Assembly: GCA_016711925.1 (NCBI GenBank)
Contig: JADJSA010000018.1
Coordinates: forward strand, 372,001 to 436,000
Source: Candidatus Methylophosphatis haderslevensis
Lineage (GTDB): Bacteria; Pseudomonadota; Gammaproteobacteria; Burkholderiales; Rhodocyclaceae
Reading direction: 5' to 3'
Length of the DNA: 64,000 nucleotides
Shown here: positions 26,563-35,566 of the stretch, one piece after another
Numbering within the stretch: the first letter of the stretch is position 1
Layout of the letters: each line of letters starts with the position of its first letter
Translations under genes and position numbers: made by a program
Notes under the pieces: generated by a model
What the model saw: only the letters and a program-made list of their open reading frames with translations
What the model was told of the DNA's origin: nothing
The model's database searches: none

Positions 26563-28051
26563 GGCTCATCTCCCCGCGCAGGCGGTCATAGCGCCCGGTA
26601 TCGGCAATGGGCGCCTCGGCAACCTCCAGACTGGTCTCCACGCACTCGGGCGGGGCTGCCGCCTTGAGCCGATTGAGCACATTCTCGACATGCTCGGCAC
26701 TCGGGTTTCCCGACTCCAGCACCAGTTCCACGGCGACCAGCACGGCCTCAAGCCCGGACTTGGGTACCGCGGCCAGCACCTTCGCCATGACGCGGTCGCC
26801 GCCTTCGCGCTTGAGCAACAAGCCGCGCAGGCGCAGCAGTGGCTCGGGCATGTCGGCAAACGGCGCGCCATTTCGAAGTGCTCCAGGTTTCCTCTCGATC
26901 AGCGGGATGTAGTGCTGCCAGTCGTAGCGGATCTGGTTGCGCTCGAAGCAACGCACATGGCTGGCCACCACGGCATCGTGGGCAACCAGTTCGATGCGCT
27001 CCGGGTAGATCCGAATGCTGACCATCTGCCCGACCAGTTCGCACGGTGCCGAGTAACGATTGCGATCCTCGATGACCAAGCATGTGCTGTAGACCTTGCC
27101 CAAGGTTTCCACGTAACCGTCGAAGGGCGTGACCATCGGCATCAGACTGGGCTGTTCGTGTTCGAGCATTTCGGCAATGCTCAGGTTCTCGTACTCCGTG
27201 TGGCGCAGTTCCTGCCACAGTGCCCGACAGCGCGCCAGCAGCCAGACATTGAGTTCGGCAAAGCAGCCAAATCGTTCCTGAGCAGCCTCCTGCCAAATAC
27301 GCCGCCGGCTGTCCTGCACGTTCTTCTCGACGACGCCTTTCTCCCATCCGCTGGCAACATTGCAGAAGTCGGCATCGAACAGGTAGTGCGAGGCCATGGC
27401 GGCAAAGCGCGTATTGACGATTCGCCCCTTGCCCTTCTTGACCTTGTCGACGGCGGTCTTCATGTTGTCGTAGATGCCACGACGCGGTATGCCGCCCAGC
27501 GTGGTGAAGGCCCGCGTATGCGCATCGAACAGCATCTCATGGCTCTGCGTCGGGTACGCCTGTACGACGAAAGCCCGGCTGGCACAGAGTTTCAGGTGAG
27601 AGGCCAGAATCTTGCGCCAGACGCCGCCGATTACCAGCCGTTCTTCGCTCCAGTCGAACTGAAACGCTTCGCCCAGTTCGAATCTCAGCGGAACATAGGC
27701 TTTGGCCAGCGCCTGCCCACCGGCCTCGCGCCAGCGCCGAACAAACTCGGTGACCCGGCAGTAGTCGCCGTCAAAGCCGGCAGTCTGAATCTCGCGAAAC
27801 AGTTTCAGCGCGGTGCGCCGGTCGCGCTTGGGGCGGCGCCCATCAATCTCCAGGGCTTTGGTCAGATGCTCCGCGAAGGGCGCAATCTTGGTGTCCTCGG
27901 CGGGGCGCCGTCGATACACCGGTTCCGTCCCTTCCGCCGCCTTCAGCCAGCCCCTCACAGTCTTGCGCGTGAGGCCCGTACGTCTCTCTATCTCCGATAA
28001 CGACAGACCATCACGGTAATACAAGCGTCGAACTCTTCCCAATTGCTTCAT
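26555..28051 (-). CDS. istA: IS21 transposase IstA
   Basis: A 498-residue DDE transposase of the IS21 family. It has an N-terminal helix-turn-helix (LSEIERRTGLTRKTVRGWLK) and catalytic acidic residues in FQFDWSEE, RGIYDNMKTAV and GWEKGVVEKNVQ. The ATG at 28051 is preferred because GGAG lies nine bases upstream; the ATG at 28060 touches the ribosome-binding site. It overlaps istB by eight bases. The frame is intact, unlike istB. Confidence 0.93.
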   Translation of the reverse strand: MKQLGRVRRLYYRDGLSLSEIERRTGLTRKTVRGWLKAAEGTEPVYRRRPAEDTKIAPFAEHLTKALEIDGRRPKRDRRTALKLFREIQTAGFDGDYCRVTEFVRRWREAGGQALAKAYVPLRFELGEAFQFDWSEERLVIGGVWRKILASHLKLCASRAFVVQAYPTQSHEMLFDAHTRAFTTLGGIPRRGIYDNMKTAVDKVKKGKGRIVNTRFAAMASHYLFDADFCNVASGWEKGVVEKNVQDSRRRIWQEAAQERFGCFAELNVWLLARCRALWQELRHTEYENLSIAEMLEHEQPSLMPMVTPFDGYVETLGKVYSTCLVIEDRNRYSAPCELVGQMVSIRIYPERIELVAHDAVVASHVRCFERNQIRYDWQHYIPLIERKPGALRNGAPFADMPEPLLRLRGLLLKREGGDRVMAKVLAAVPKSGLEAVLVAVELVLESGNPSAEHVENVLNRLKAAAPPECVETSLEVAEAPIADTGRYDRLRGEMSHA

Positions 28052-28180
28052 GGTGATCATCTCCTTTATCCCTGCTCAACAAATGAGCAGCGAAGGTAAA
28101 TCACCCTGGGTAATTTTCAACGCGCACCACCTTACAAAACTGGGTACTTTCGCTCGCGCGTCAACACAGGTTGCAAAGGC

Positions 28181-28771
28181 CTATTTTTGGGGGCTCAGAA
28201 GCCGTTCGCAATAGCGTGCGATCAGGTCGACCTCGAGGTTGACCCGGACGCCGGCAGCGAGGCGCTTGAGCGTTGTCACCGCGACGGTATGCGGAATCAG
28301 GTTCACCCGGAACACGTCCGCCTCCACAAGATTGACGGTCAGGCTCACCCCGTCGATGGTGATCGAGCCCTTGCGCGCGATGTACCGGGCCAGCTCTCGC
28401 GGCGCGCGCACCGCCAGCTCCCAGCTCTCGCCGATCTGCCTGAATCCGACCACCTGGCCGACGCCATCGACATGGCCGGTGACCAGATGCCCGCCGAGCC
28501 GGTCCGACAGGCGCAGCGCCTTCTCCAGGTTGACTTCGCCCGGCGCGTCGAGTCCGGCCGTGCACGACAAGGTCTCGCCCGACACATCGAAATCGAGTTG
28601 CCCGCCGGCGATGCCGACCACCGTCAGGCAGACACCGCTGCAGGCCACGCTGTCGCCGATTGCGATATCCACGGTGCCGAGCGCCGAGGCGTCGATCGAC
28701 AAGCGATAGCCGTTGTCGAGCGCCGCGACGCGGGTAATGCTGCCGACGGCAGCAACGATTCCGGAGAACAT
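28181..28771 (-). CDS. ribE: Riboflavin synthase, alpha subunit
   Basis: A 196-residue enzyme that converts two lumazine molecules to riboflavin. Two homologous lumazine-binding barrels are visible: MFSGIVAAVGSITRV with GDSVACSGVCLTVVG, and LGGHLVTGHVDGVGQV with GSITIDGVSLTVNLVE. The start at 28771 gives the invariant MFSGIV. The gene is divergent from gshA, and its 3' end lies 55 bases from the IS21 end, so the IS just missed it. Confidence 0.96.
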   Translation of the reverse strand: MFSGIVAAVGSITRVAALDNGYRLSIDASALGTVDIAIGDSVACSGVCLTVVGIAGGQLDFDVSGETLSCTAGLDAPGEVNLEKALRLSDRLGGHLVTGHVDGVGQVVGFRQIGESWELAVRAPRELARYIARKGSITIDGVSLTVNLVEADVFRVNLIPHTVAVTTLKRLAAGVRVNLEVDLIARYCERLLSPQK

Positions 28772-29036
28772 GACGTGTTGGCGAGGGGAAACAGCGGGGA
28801 AGGCGCCATTGTAGGCGATTTCACCCGGAGGCGCGGCGCGCGGCGCCCGCCGGCTGGCGATCGGGATGGTGCGCCGTCGGCATTCGCGAGCACGCAGGCG
28901 CGGCCCGCGGGCAGCCCCTTGAAGCGCGCCGACCGCGCCCCCAGTTTGGTGTAATATCGGCTGCACATCCGGACGCCGCAGCTTCGATCGCCTCGACTGC
29001 GGCGTTTCTGCTGCAGCGACTCCCAAGGACTCGCCC

Positions 29037-30344
29037 ATGGTTCCCCATCTCACGACCGCACTGACCGGCCCGCTGCTCGATCTGGAGAAGCGCTTTCTTG
29101 CGAGCCAGGCGCAGATCGAACAATGGCTGCGCACGCAGTGGCAGGAACACACGCCGCCGTTCTACGCCTCGTGCGATCTGCGCAATAGCGGCTTCAAGCT
29201 GGCGCCGGTAGATACCAACCTGTTTCCCGGCGGATTCAACAATCTCAATCCGGCCTTCCTGCCGCTGTGCGTGCAGGCGGCGATGTCGGCGGTGGAAAAA
29301 GTCTGCCCGGAAGCGCGCAACCTGCTGCTGGTGCCGGAGAACCACACGCGCAACCTGTTCTACCTGCAGAATGTCGCCCAGCTCGCGCTGATCATGCGCC
29401 ACGCCGGTCTTAACGTGCGCGTCGGCACGCTGCTGCCGGACATCGACCGGCCGACGCCGGTGGAACTGCCCGCTGGCGGCTCGCTTCTGCTCGAGCCGCT
29501 GGCTCGATCGGCCAACGGCCGGCGCCTGACGCTCAGGAACGACCCCGGATTCGACCCCTGCACTGTGCTGCTCAACAACGATCTTTCCGGCGGCGTTCCC
29601 GCGCTGCTGCAGGATCTCGACGAGCAGTACGTGATCCCGCCGCTGCACGCCGGCTGGCATGTGCGGCGCAAGTCCAACCACTTCGCTGCCTACGAGGAGG
29701 TTGCCACCGATTTCGCCGCGGCGGTCGGCATCGATCCGTGGCTGATCAATCCGCTGTTCGGCGTCTGCGGCGAGATCGATTTCCACGAACGCAAGGGCGA
29801 GGAATGCCTGGCTTCCAACGTCGATATGCTGCTGCGGCGCATCGGCGCCAAGTATCGCGAATATGGCATCGGCGAACCCCCGTTCGTCATCGTCAAGGCC
29901 GACGCCGGCACCTACGGCATGGGCATCATGACGGTGCGCGACGCCAGCGAGGTCAGGGGCCTGAACCGCAAGCAGCGCAACAAGATGTCGGTGATCAAGG
30001 AAGGCCAGCAGGTCACCGAGGTAATGATCCAGGAAGGCGTGCATACGGTCGAGACAGTCAATGAAGGTGTGGCCGAGCCGGTGGTCTACATGATCGACCG
30101 CTACGTGGTGGGCGGCTTCTACCGTGTCAACACCGAACGCGGGCGCGACGAGAACCTCAACGCGCCGGGCATGACCTTCCAGCCACTTGCCTTCGAATTG
30201 CCCTGCTCGCTGCCCGACTGCGCGGGCGAGCCCGACGCGCCGCCGAACCGCTTCTATACCTATGGCGTGATTGCCCGGCTCACCCTGCTCGCCGCCTCGC
30301 TCGAACTCGAGCGCACGGCTCCTGCCGAGGCGCTGGCGGCGTGA
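29037..30344 (+). CDS. gshA: Glutamate-cysteine ligase (betaproteobacterial type)
   Basis: A 435-residue first enzyme of glutathione synthesis, joining glutamate and cysteine with ATP. It is the proteobacterial GshA subfamily unlike E. coli GshA. Typical blocks are FYASCDLRNSGFKLAPVDTN, LFPGGFNNLNPAFLPLC, FVIVKADAGTYGMGIMTVRD and YMIDRYVVGGFYRVNTERG. Its stop overlaps a GTG that could start gshB, so the two genes form an operon. Confidence 0.95.
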   Translation: MVPHLTTALTGPLLDLEKRFLASQAQIEQWLRTQWQEHTPPFYASCDLRNSGFKLAPVDTNLFPGGFNNLNPAFLPLCVQAAMSAVEKVCPEARNLLLVPENHTRNLFYLQNVAQLALIMRHAGLNVRVGTLLPDIDRPTPVELPAGGSLLLEPLARSANGRRLTLRNDPGFDPCTVLLNNDLSGGVPALLQDLDEQYVIPPLHAGWHVRRKSNHFAAYEEVATDFAAAVGIDPWLINPLFGVCGEIDFHERKGEECLASNVDMLLRRIGAKYREYGIGEPPFVIVKADAGTYGMGIMTVRDASEVRGLNRKQRNKMSVIKEGQQVTEVMIQEGVHTVETVNEGVAEPVVYMIDRYVVGGFYRVNTERGRDENLNAPGMTFQPLAFELPCSLPDCAGEPDAPPNRFYTYGVIARLTLLAASLELERTAPAEALAA

Positions 30345-30349
30345 GCGGC

Positions 30350-31284
30350 ATGAAGTTCGCCTTCATCGTCGATCCGCTCGACAAGCTCAAGGCTTGCAAG
30401 GATTCGAGCATTGCGATGATGCGCGAGGCCGCCGCCCGGGGCCACGCGGTGTACACGATCCAGCGCCCGACCCTGGCCGCGCGCGACGGCGTGGTCAGCG
30501 CGCGTGCGCAGCGGCTGGCGCTGGCTGCCGACGACCAGGACTGGTACCGCGTCGAAGCCGAATCGATCGAGCCGCTGACCGCTTTCGACGCGGTGCTGAT
30601 GCGCCAGGATCCGCCGTTCGACTTCGAATATGTCGCCGCCACCTGGCTGCTTGAACGCGCGCAAGCCGCTGGCGCGACGGTCTGGAACGATCCGCGTGCC
30701 ATCCGCGACCACAGCGAGAAAGTGGCATCGTCGAGTTTGCCCAGTTCATCGCCACCACACTGGTGGCGCGCGATGCGCGCGATCTCGATGCCTTCATCGA
30801 CGAACTGGGCGACGTGATCCTCAAGCCGCTCGACGGTATGGGCGGACGCCAGATCTTCCGCGTACGGCGCGGCGACCCGAACCGCAACGTGATCATCGAA
30901 ACGCTGACTCGCGACGGCACCCGCAGCGTGATGGCGCAGCGCTACATCCCCGAGATTGCGGCCGGCGACAAACGCGTGCTGATCGTCGGCGGCGAGGTGA
31001 TTCCGCATTGCCTGGCGCGCATTCCCAAGGCCGGCGAGACGCGCGGCAACCTGGCTGCCGGCGGGCGTGGCGTGGCGCAGCCGATCTCGCCGCGCGACCG
31101 TGAAATCGCCGAGTATCTGGCGCCGATCCTGTTCGCGCGCGGGCTCATGATCGTCGGGCTGGACGTGATCGGCGACTATCTGACCGAGATCAACGTCACC
31201 AGCCCGACCTGCTTCGTCGAGATCGCGCAGCAGACCGGCTACAGTGTCGCGGCACGGCTGGTCGATGCGCTCGAACGGCAGTGA
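30350..31284 (+). pseudogene. gshB: Glutathione synthetase, frameshifted as sequenced
   Basis: An ATP-grasp enzyme adding glycine to gamma-glutamylcysteine. The first frame (MKFAFIVDPLDKLKACKDSS to AIRDHSEK) and the second (EFAQFIATTLVARDARD to ALERQ, with ILKPLDGMGG, ARIPKAGETRGNLAAGGRG and EINVTSPTC) are each intact and together give about 312 residues, the normal length. They are joined near 30726, where one base is missing; restoring a G in gtggc-atcgtc mends the frame and creates CGATC. As the gene is usually kept intact, a sequencing error is likely. A GTG start at 30341 overlapping the gshA stop is possible. Confidence 0.88.
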
Positions 31285-31322
31285 GTCGCATCCCACACAG
31301 CGGGTGACGAGGGCGGAAGAAC

Positions 31323-32462
31323 GTGACCGGTAAGGCGGTGGGCGGCGGATCGCTGGCGACCTGTCGGCCGCACCATGGGGCGATTTTCGGTTTTGCTGCG
31401 CGCCACACCCCGGGCGGCACCGGCCAGCTGCCACGCCTGGCTTGTTGCCTTTTGCTGATCGTGGCGCTGGCCGCATGCAGCAAGCCACCGCCGCTGCACC
31501 ATCAGGAATCCTACGTTTTCGGCACCCGGGTCGAGGTGCTGGTGTTCGGCGAGCGCGAAGGCAAGGCACGTTCCGCCGCTGCCGCCGTGCTGCAGGAATT
31601 CGATCGCCTGCACCATATGCTGCACGCCTGGCAGGCGTCGGACCTGACGCGGCTCAACGACGCGATTGCGCGCGGCGAAACGGCCACGGTGACGCCGGAG
31701 CTGGCCACACTGCTGACCGACGCACAGTCGATCGCGGCGCTGGGCGAGCAGTTGTTCGACCCGGCGATCGGCCGCCTGATCGCGTTGTGGGGTTTCCATT
31801 CCGACGAGTTCAAGCCACGCTTGCCGCCGCAGGACGAGGTTGACGAGCTGGTCGAAGCCGCACCGACCATGGCCGACCTGCGTATCGAGGGCGAACGCAT
31901 CGGCAGCAAGAAATCCGAACTGGCGCTCGATCTTGGCGGTTACGCCAAGGGCTACGCGCTCGACCGCGCGGCGGTGATCCTGCGCGGCCGCGGCGTCAAC
32001 AACGCGCTCATCAACATCGGCGGCAATGTCATGGCGCTCGGCAGCAAGGACGGGCAGCCGTGGCGGGTGGGCATCCAGCATCCGCGCGCGCCCACGGCAC
32101 TGGCCTACCTGCCGTTGCACGACGGCGAAGCGATCGGCACCTCGGGCGACTACCAGCGCTATTTCGAACTCGACGGCAAGCGCTATTGCCATCTGCTCGA
32201 TCCGCGCAGCGGCCGCCCCGCGACCGCTGCGCAGGCGGTCACGGTGCTGGTCACGCCGCGCGAGCGCGCCGGGGCGCTGTCGGACGCCGCGAGCAAGCCG
32301 CTGTTCATTGCCGCCGAGGCCGACTGGCGCCGGCTCGCCGCGCAACTCGGCGTGCAACATGTTCTGCGCGTCGATGCCGGCGGCCAACTGGCTGCCACCC
32401 GGGCGCTCGCCGAGCGGCTCGAACTCGCGCCGGGTATCAAGATCGACCGCCTGGTTGACTAG
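31323..32462 (+). CDS. apbE: FAD:protein FMN transferase ApbE (lipoprotein)
   Basis: A 379-residue flavin transferase that attaches FMN covalently to Thr residues of target proteins such as NqrB, NqrC or RnfG. The lipobox LAAC follows a hydrophobic stretch (about residues 36-52), so it is anchored in the membrane facing the periplasm. Motifs are SYVFGTRVEVLVFG, DLGGYAKGYALDRAA, INIGGNVMALG and HLLDPRSGRP. The GTG at 31323 leaves a long N-terminus before the signal, so the true start may be further in, though no better codon is obvious. Confidence 0.9.
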   Translation: MTGKAVGGGSLATCRPHHGAIFGFAARHTPGGTGQLPRLACCLLLIVALAACSKPPPLHHQESYVFGTRVEVLVFGEREGKARSAAAAVLQEFDRLHHMLHAWQASDLTRLNDAIARGETATVTPELATLLTDAQSIAALGEQLFDPAIGRLIALWGFHSDEFKPRLPPQDEVDELVEAAPTMADLRIEGERIGSKKSELALDLGGYAKGYALDRAAVILRGRGVNNALINIGGNVMALGSKDGQPWRVGIQHPRAPTALAYLPLHDGEAIGTSGDYQRYFELDGKRYCHLLDPRSGRPATAAQAVTVLVTPRERAGALSDAASKPLFIAAEADWRRLAAQLGVQHVLRVDAGGQLAATRALAERLELAPGIKIDRLVD

Positions 32463-32594
32463 TTCCTGATCAAGGATGCGGGCGGACTTGCCCGCGCAGC
32501 CGCCTGCGCGCCGGCAACCCATGACATGCGACCGCGCTCGGGTACAATCGAGACGAGGCGCGGGCCGGGTGGGTCGGCGGCGGGAGAATCGGGC

Positions 32595-32984
32595 ATGATC
32601 GGAATTTTCGTCATCGCGCATGGCACCCTGGGCGAGGCCTTGGTGCACAACGTTGTGCACGTTTTGAACAAGCGTCCGCCGCATCTGGTGCAGTTGGGGG
32701 TCGCCGCGCAGGAGGATCCGCTCGATCTGCTGCCGATCGCGCAGTCGCTGCTGCGCAGCGTGGACACCGGCAATGGCGTGTTGATTCTCACTGACATGTG
32801 GGGCGCGACACCATCCAACGTGGCCGTCAAACTCTTGCAGCCGGGGCGCGTCGAGGGCGTGGCCGGCGTCAGCCTGCCGATGCTGCTGCGCGCCATCACC
32901 TACCGCAACCGGGACATGGCAACCCTGGTCACCAAGGCCGTCAGCGGCGGGCGCGACGGTGTGATACTCATGGAGCCGATCTGA
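32595..32984 (+). CDS. PTS IIA component, mannose (EIIA-Man) family
   Basis: A 129-residue EIIA-Man fold protein with the phosphorylatable His9 in IGIFVIAHGTLGEAL and the DMWGATPSNVA loop. It is followed two bases later by HPr and then EI, with no EIIB, EIIC or EIID permease, so the chain is regulatory rather than sugar-importing. In related bacteria it feeds signalling with HPr kinase. An 18-bp perfect palindrome at 32643-32660 lies in the coding sequence. Confidence 0.92.
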   Translation: MIGIFVIAHGTLGEALVHNVVHVLNKRPPHLVQLGVAAQEDPLDLLPIAQSLLRSVDTGNGVLILTDMWGATPSNVAVKLLQPGRVEGVAGVSLPMLLRAITYRNRDMATLVTKAVSGGRDGVILMEPI

Positions 32985-32986
32985 TC

Positions 32987-33256
32987 GTGCTGAAACGCGA
33001 CGTCGAAATCATCAACAAGCTGGGGCTGCACGCGCGTGCATCTGCCAAACTTACGCAGACTGCGTCTAGCTTCCCGTGCGAAGTCTGGCTGGAGCGCAGC
33101 AACCGCCGCATCAATGCAAAAAGCATCATGGGCGTGATGATGCTGGCCGCCGCCAAGGGGGTAACCATCACCGTCGAGACCGACGGAACCGACGAGGAAG
33201 CGGCGATGCAGGCGATTGTCCAGCTTATCGCCGACAAGTTCGGCGAAGGCGAGTGA
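32987..33256 (+). CDS. ptsH: Phosphocarrier protein HPr
   Basis: An 89-residue HPr. The EI-phosphorylated His15 lies in NKLGLHARASAKL, and the regulatory Ser46, target of HPr kinase, lies in INAKSIMGVMML. Start codon GTG at 32987, two bases after the IIA stop. Presence of the Ser46 site supports control by HprK/P, expected elsewhere in the genome. Confidence 0.95.
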   Translation: MLKRDVEIINKLGLHARASAKLTQTASSFPCEVWLERSNRRINAKSIMGVMMLAAAKGVTITVETDGTDEEAAMQAIVQLIADKFGEGE

Positions 33257-33260
33257 TCCG

Positions 33261-34979
33261 GTGAGCTTCGCACTCTTCGGCCTTGCGGTTTCACCCGGCA
33301 TCGCCATCGGGCGGGTGCAGCTGGTTTCCCATGCCACGCTGGAAGTCTCGCACTATACGGTGCCGGTGCGGCAGGTGGAGGCCGAGGTGGCGCGCTTCGA
33401 CGCGGCGATCGCCGCGGTGCGCGGCGAACTGGCGGGCCTGAAGACCATCTCTCACGTCGGCGCGCCATCGGAAGTCGGCGCCTTCGTCGATCTGCACATG
33501 ATGATCCTCGCCGACCCGCTGCTGTGCGAAGTACCGCGCAAGATCATCGCCGAGCGCCGCTGCAATGCCGAGTGGGCACTGGTGCAGGAGATGGACGAAC
33601 TGGTCGCCCAGTTCGACCAGATCGAGGATGCCTACCTGCGGGAACGCAAGCAGGACATCGTCCAGGTGGTCGAGCGGGTGGTCAAGGCGCTGCTCGGCAA
33701 GCCCGGGCGGCTGACCGCGCGCAAGGACTCGGACGAGGCGGCGATCGTGATCGCACACGACCTGTCGCCGGCCGACACGATCGATTTTCGCCAGTTGCGC
33801 ATCGCCGGTTTCGCCACCGATCTGGGCGGGGCGACCTCGCACACCGCGATCGTCGCGCGCGGCATGTCGATTCCCGCGGTGGTCGGCATGCACCACGTAC
33901 GCCAGTTGGTGAAGGACGAGGATCTGGTGATCATCGACGGCACGCGCGGCGTGGTCATCGTCGATCCGGACAAGCAGGTGCTCGAGGAATACCGGCTGCG
34001 CAAGACCGAGCTGGAACTCGAACGCAACAAGCTGAAGCGCCTGAAGACCACCCGTTCCGAGACGCTCGACGGCGAGGCCATTTCGCTGCAGGCCAACATC
34101 GAGCAGCCGGGCGACGTGGCACAGGCGCGCGATGTCGATGCCGCCGGCATCGGCTTGTACCGCACCGAATTCCTCTTTCTGGGCCGCGACGATCTGCCCG
34201 ACGAGGACGAGCAGTTCGAGGCCTACCGCAGCGTGGTGCAGGCGATGCGCGGCCGCTGTGTCACCATCCGCACGCTTGATGTCGGTGCCGACAAGGCTTT
34301 GCGCGGCGTCGCCCGGATCGAGGCCAACCCGGCGCTCGGACTGCGGGCGATCCGTTTCTGCCTGTCCGAGCCCAAGCTGTTCCTGATGCAGTTGCGCGCC
34401 ATTCTGCGGGCGTCGAACTACGGCACGATCCGGCTGCTGATTCCGATGCTCGCCCATGCGCACGAGATCGACCAGGCGCTGGCGATGATCGAGATGGCCA
34501 AGACGCAATTGCGCGGCACCCGCCATCGCTTCAACGACGACATCGAAGTCGGCGGCATGATCGAGATTCCGGCCGCCGCGCTGTCGCTCGGGGTGTTCGT
34601 CAAGCGGCTGGATTTTCTTTCGATCGGCACGAACGACCTGATCCAGTACACGCTGGCGATCGACCGTACCGACGAAGCGGTCGCACACCTCTACGACCCA
34701 CGCCATCCGGCGGTACTGCGGCTGATCCACCAGACCATCCAGACCGGCACCCGCGCCGGCCTGCCGGTTTCGGTGTGCGGCGAGATGGCCGGCGACCCGG
34801 ATCTGACGCGGCTGCTGATCGGCATGGGCCTGCGCCAGTTCTCGATGCACCCGGCACAAATACTGGAAGTCAAACAGGAGGTGCTGCGCGCCGACGCCGC
34901 GGAACTCGGCGCGCGGGTGGCGCGCGCACTGCGCTTCGACGAACCGGAACGGCTGCGCGAAGCGCTCGAGAAGCTCTGA
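33261..34979 (+). CDS. ptsI: Phosphoenolpyruvate-protein phosphotransferase (Enzyme I)
   Basis: A 572-residue EI that transfers phosphate from PEP to HPr. The active His (about 194) lies in GGATSHTAIVARGMSIPAVV, and the PEP-binding barrel carries RTEFLFLGRDDLPDEDEQF and SIGTNDLIQYTLAIDR, with the C-terminal Cys in VSVCGEMAGD. The GTG at 33261, four bases after the HPr stop, gives a normal N-terminus (FALFGLAVSPGIAIGRV). It is the last gene of the IIA-ptsH-ptsI operon. Confidence 0.95.
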   Translation: MSFALFGLAVSPGIAIGRVQLVSHATLEVSHYTVPVRQVEAEVARFDAAIAAVRGELAGLKTISHVGAPSEVGAFVDLHMMILADPLLCEVPRKIIAERRCNAEWALVQEMDELVAQFDQIEDAYLRERKQDIVQVVERVVKALLGKPGRLTARKDSDEAAIVIAHDLSPADTIDFRQLRIAGFATDLGGATSHTAIVARGMSIPAVVGMHHVRQLVKDEDLVIIDGTRGVVIVDPDKQVLEEYRLRKTELELERNKLKRLKTTRSETLDGEAISLQANIEQPGDVAQARDVDAAGIGLYRTEFLFLGRDDLPDEDEQFEAYRSVVQAMRGRCVTIRTLDVGADKALRGVARIEANPALGLRAIRFCLSEPKLFLMQLRAILRASNYGTIRLLIPMLAHAHEIDQALAMIEMAKTQLRGTRHRFNDDIEVGGMIEIPAAALSLGVFVKRLDFLSIGTNDLIQYTLAIDRTDEAVAHLYDPRHPAVLRLIHQTIQTGTRAGLPVSVCGEMAGDPDLTRLLIGMGLRQFSMHPAQILEVKQEVLRADAAELGARVARALRFDEPERLREALEKL

Positions 34980-35009
34980 CCGGGCGCATCGCACCCGGCG
35001 CCAAGCAGG

Positions 35010-35441
35010 TCAATGCAGCCCGTCGTGGCCGGGCGCGGGGAATTCGGCGGCGTGCTTCTCGATCCACTCCATGGCGGCCTCCTCCGAGGTGATCGGGCGC
35101 CCCTCGTCGCGCAGCACCGCCTGACGGTATTCCTCGATGTGGCACACCTGTTCGACCATGCGGGCGCGAAAGGCATCCTCGGGGTCGAGAAACTCTACCC
35201 CCAATTCATAGCCCGCCTGCCCAGCCCGGCACCACACAACGCGCGCAGCAGTCGCGAACACCGGCCGCACCACCGGAATGCGAACGGCAATGACGCTGCC
35301 CGGATCGACCTCGTGCTGGCACAGGAATGCCAGCCCGCCCAGGCCCAGGTTGCTGGTGTGATGCGGGCCGCCAAACGAGGGATCGCCGGCGCTGATCTCG
35401 ATCGGAATGTCGGCCGGATGGCGTATGAATTGTCGCGTCAT
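35010..35441 (-). CDS. PilZ-domain protein
   Basis: A 143-residue protein with a PilZ fold. RQFIRHPADIPIEI supplies the RxxxR-type c-di-GMP motif region, and HHTSNLGLGGLAFLC the (D/N)xSxxG-like motif. A C-terminal helical extension (HIEEYRQAVLRDEGRPITSE) is characteristic of a group associated with twitching or swimming control. It probably reads c-di-GMP. It stands alone, convergent with ptsI. Confidence 0.87.
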   Translation of the reverse strand: MTRQFIRHPADIPIEISAGDPSFGGPHHTSNLGLGGLAFLCQHEVDPGSVIAVRIPVVRPVFATAARVVWCRAGQAGYELGVEFLDPEDAFRARMVEQVCHIEEYRQAVLRDEGRPITSEEAAMEWIEKHAAEFPAPGHDGLH

Positions 35442-35566
35442 CGATGCACTCGCTGGAGAATGAAGGGTGGGTCGAATCGAATGCCGGCCGTCCGGTCTGT
35501 CGCGCAATGCCTGAAGTATAGGCAGGGTTTTGCCCGGCCGGTCGCGCTGTGGCGGAAAACGCACAC

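Larger units (their letters stand above)
25565..28126 (-). mobile_element. IS21-family insertion sequence
   Basis: About 2.56 kb with imperfect terminal inverted repeats: TGCGCGTTGAATTTTACCCA at the left and, on the other strand, TGCGCGTTGAAAATTACCCA at the right. It contains istA and istB in the usual overlapping order on the minus strand. No direct target duplication is visible next to these ends, consistent with a deletion at the left side that truncated the chlorite-dismutase-like gene. The ends were placed on the TG/CA rule of the family and may be off by a few bases. Confidence 0.85.

Noticed and set aside
25555..28140. Target-site duplication of the IS21 element
   Set aside because: The bases beside the two inverted repeats (gggg and ccac) are not direct repeats.
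28772..29036. FMN riboswitch upstream of ribE
   Set aside because: The conserved RFN-element blocks were not found in the ribE-gshA divergent region.
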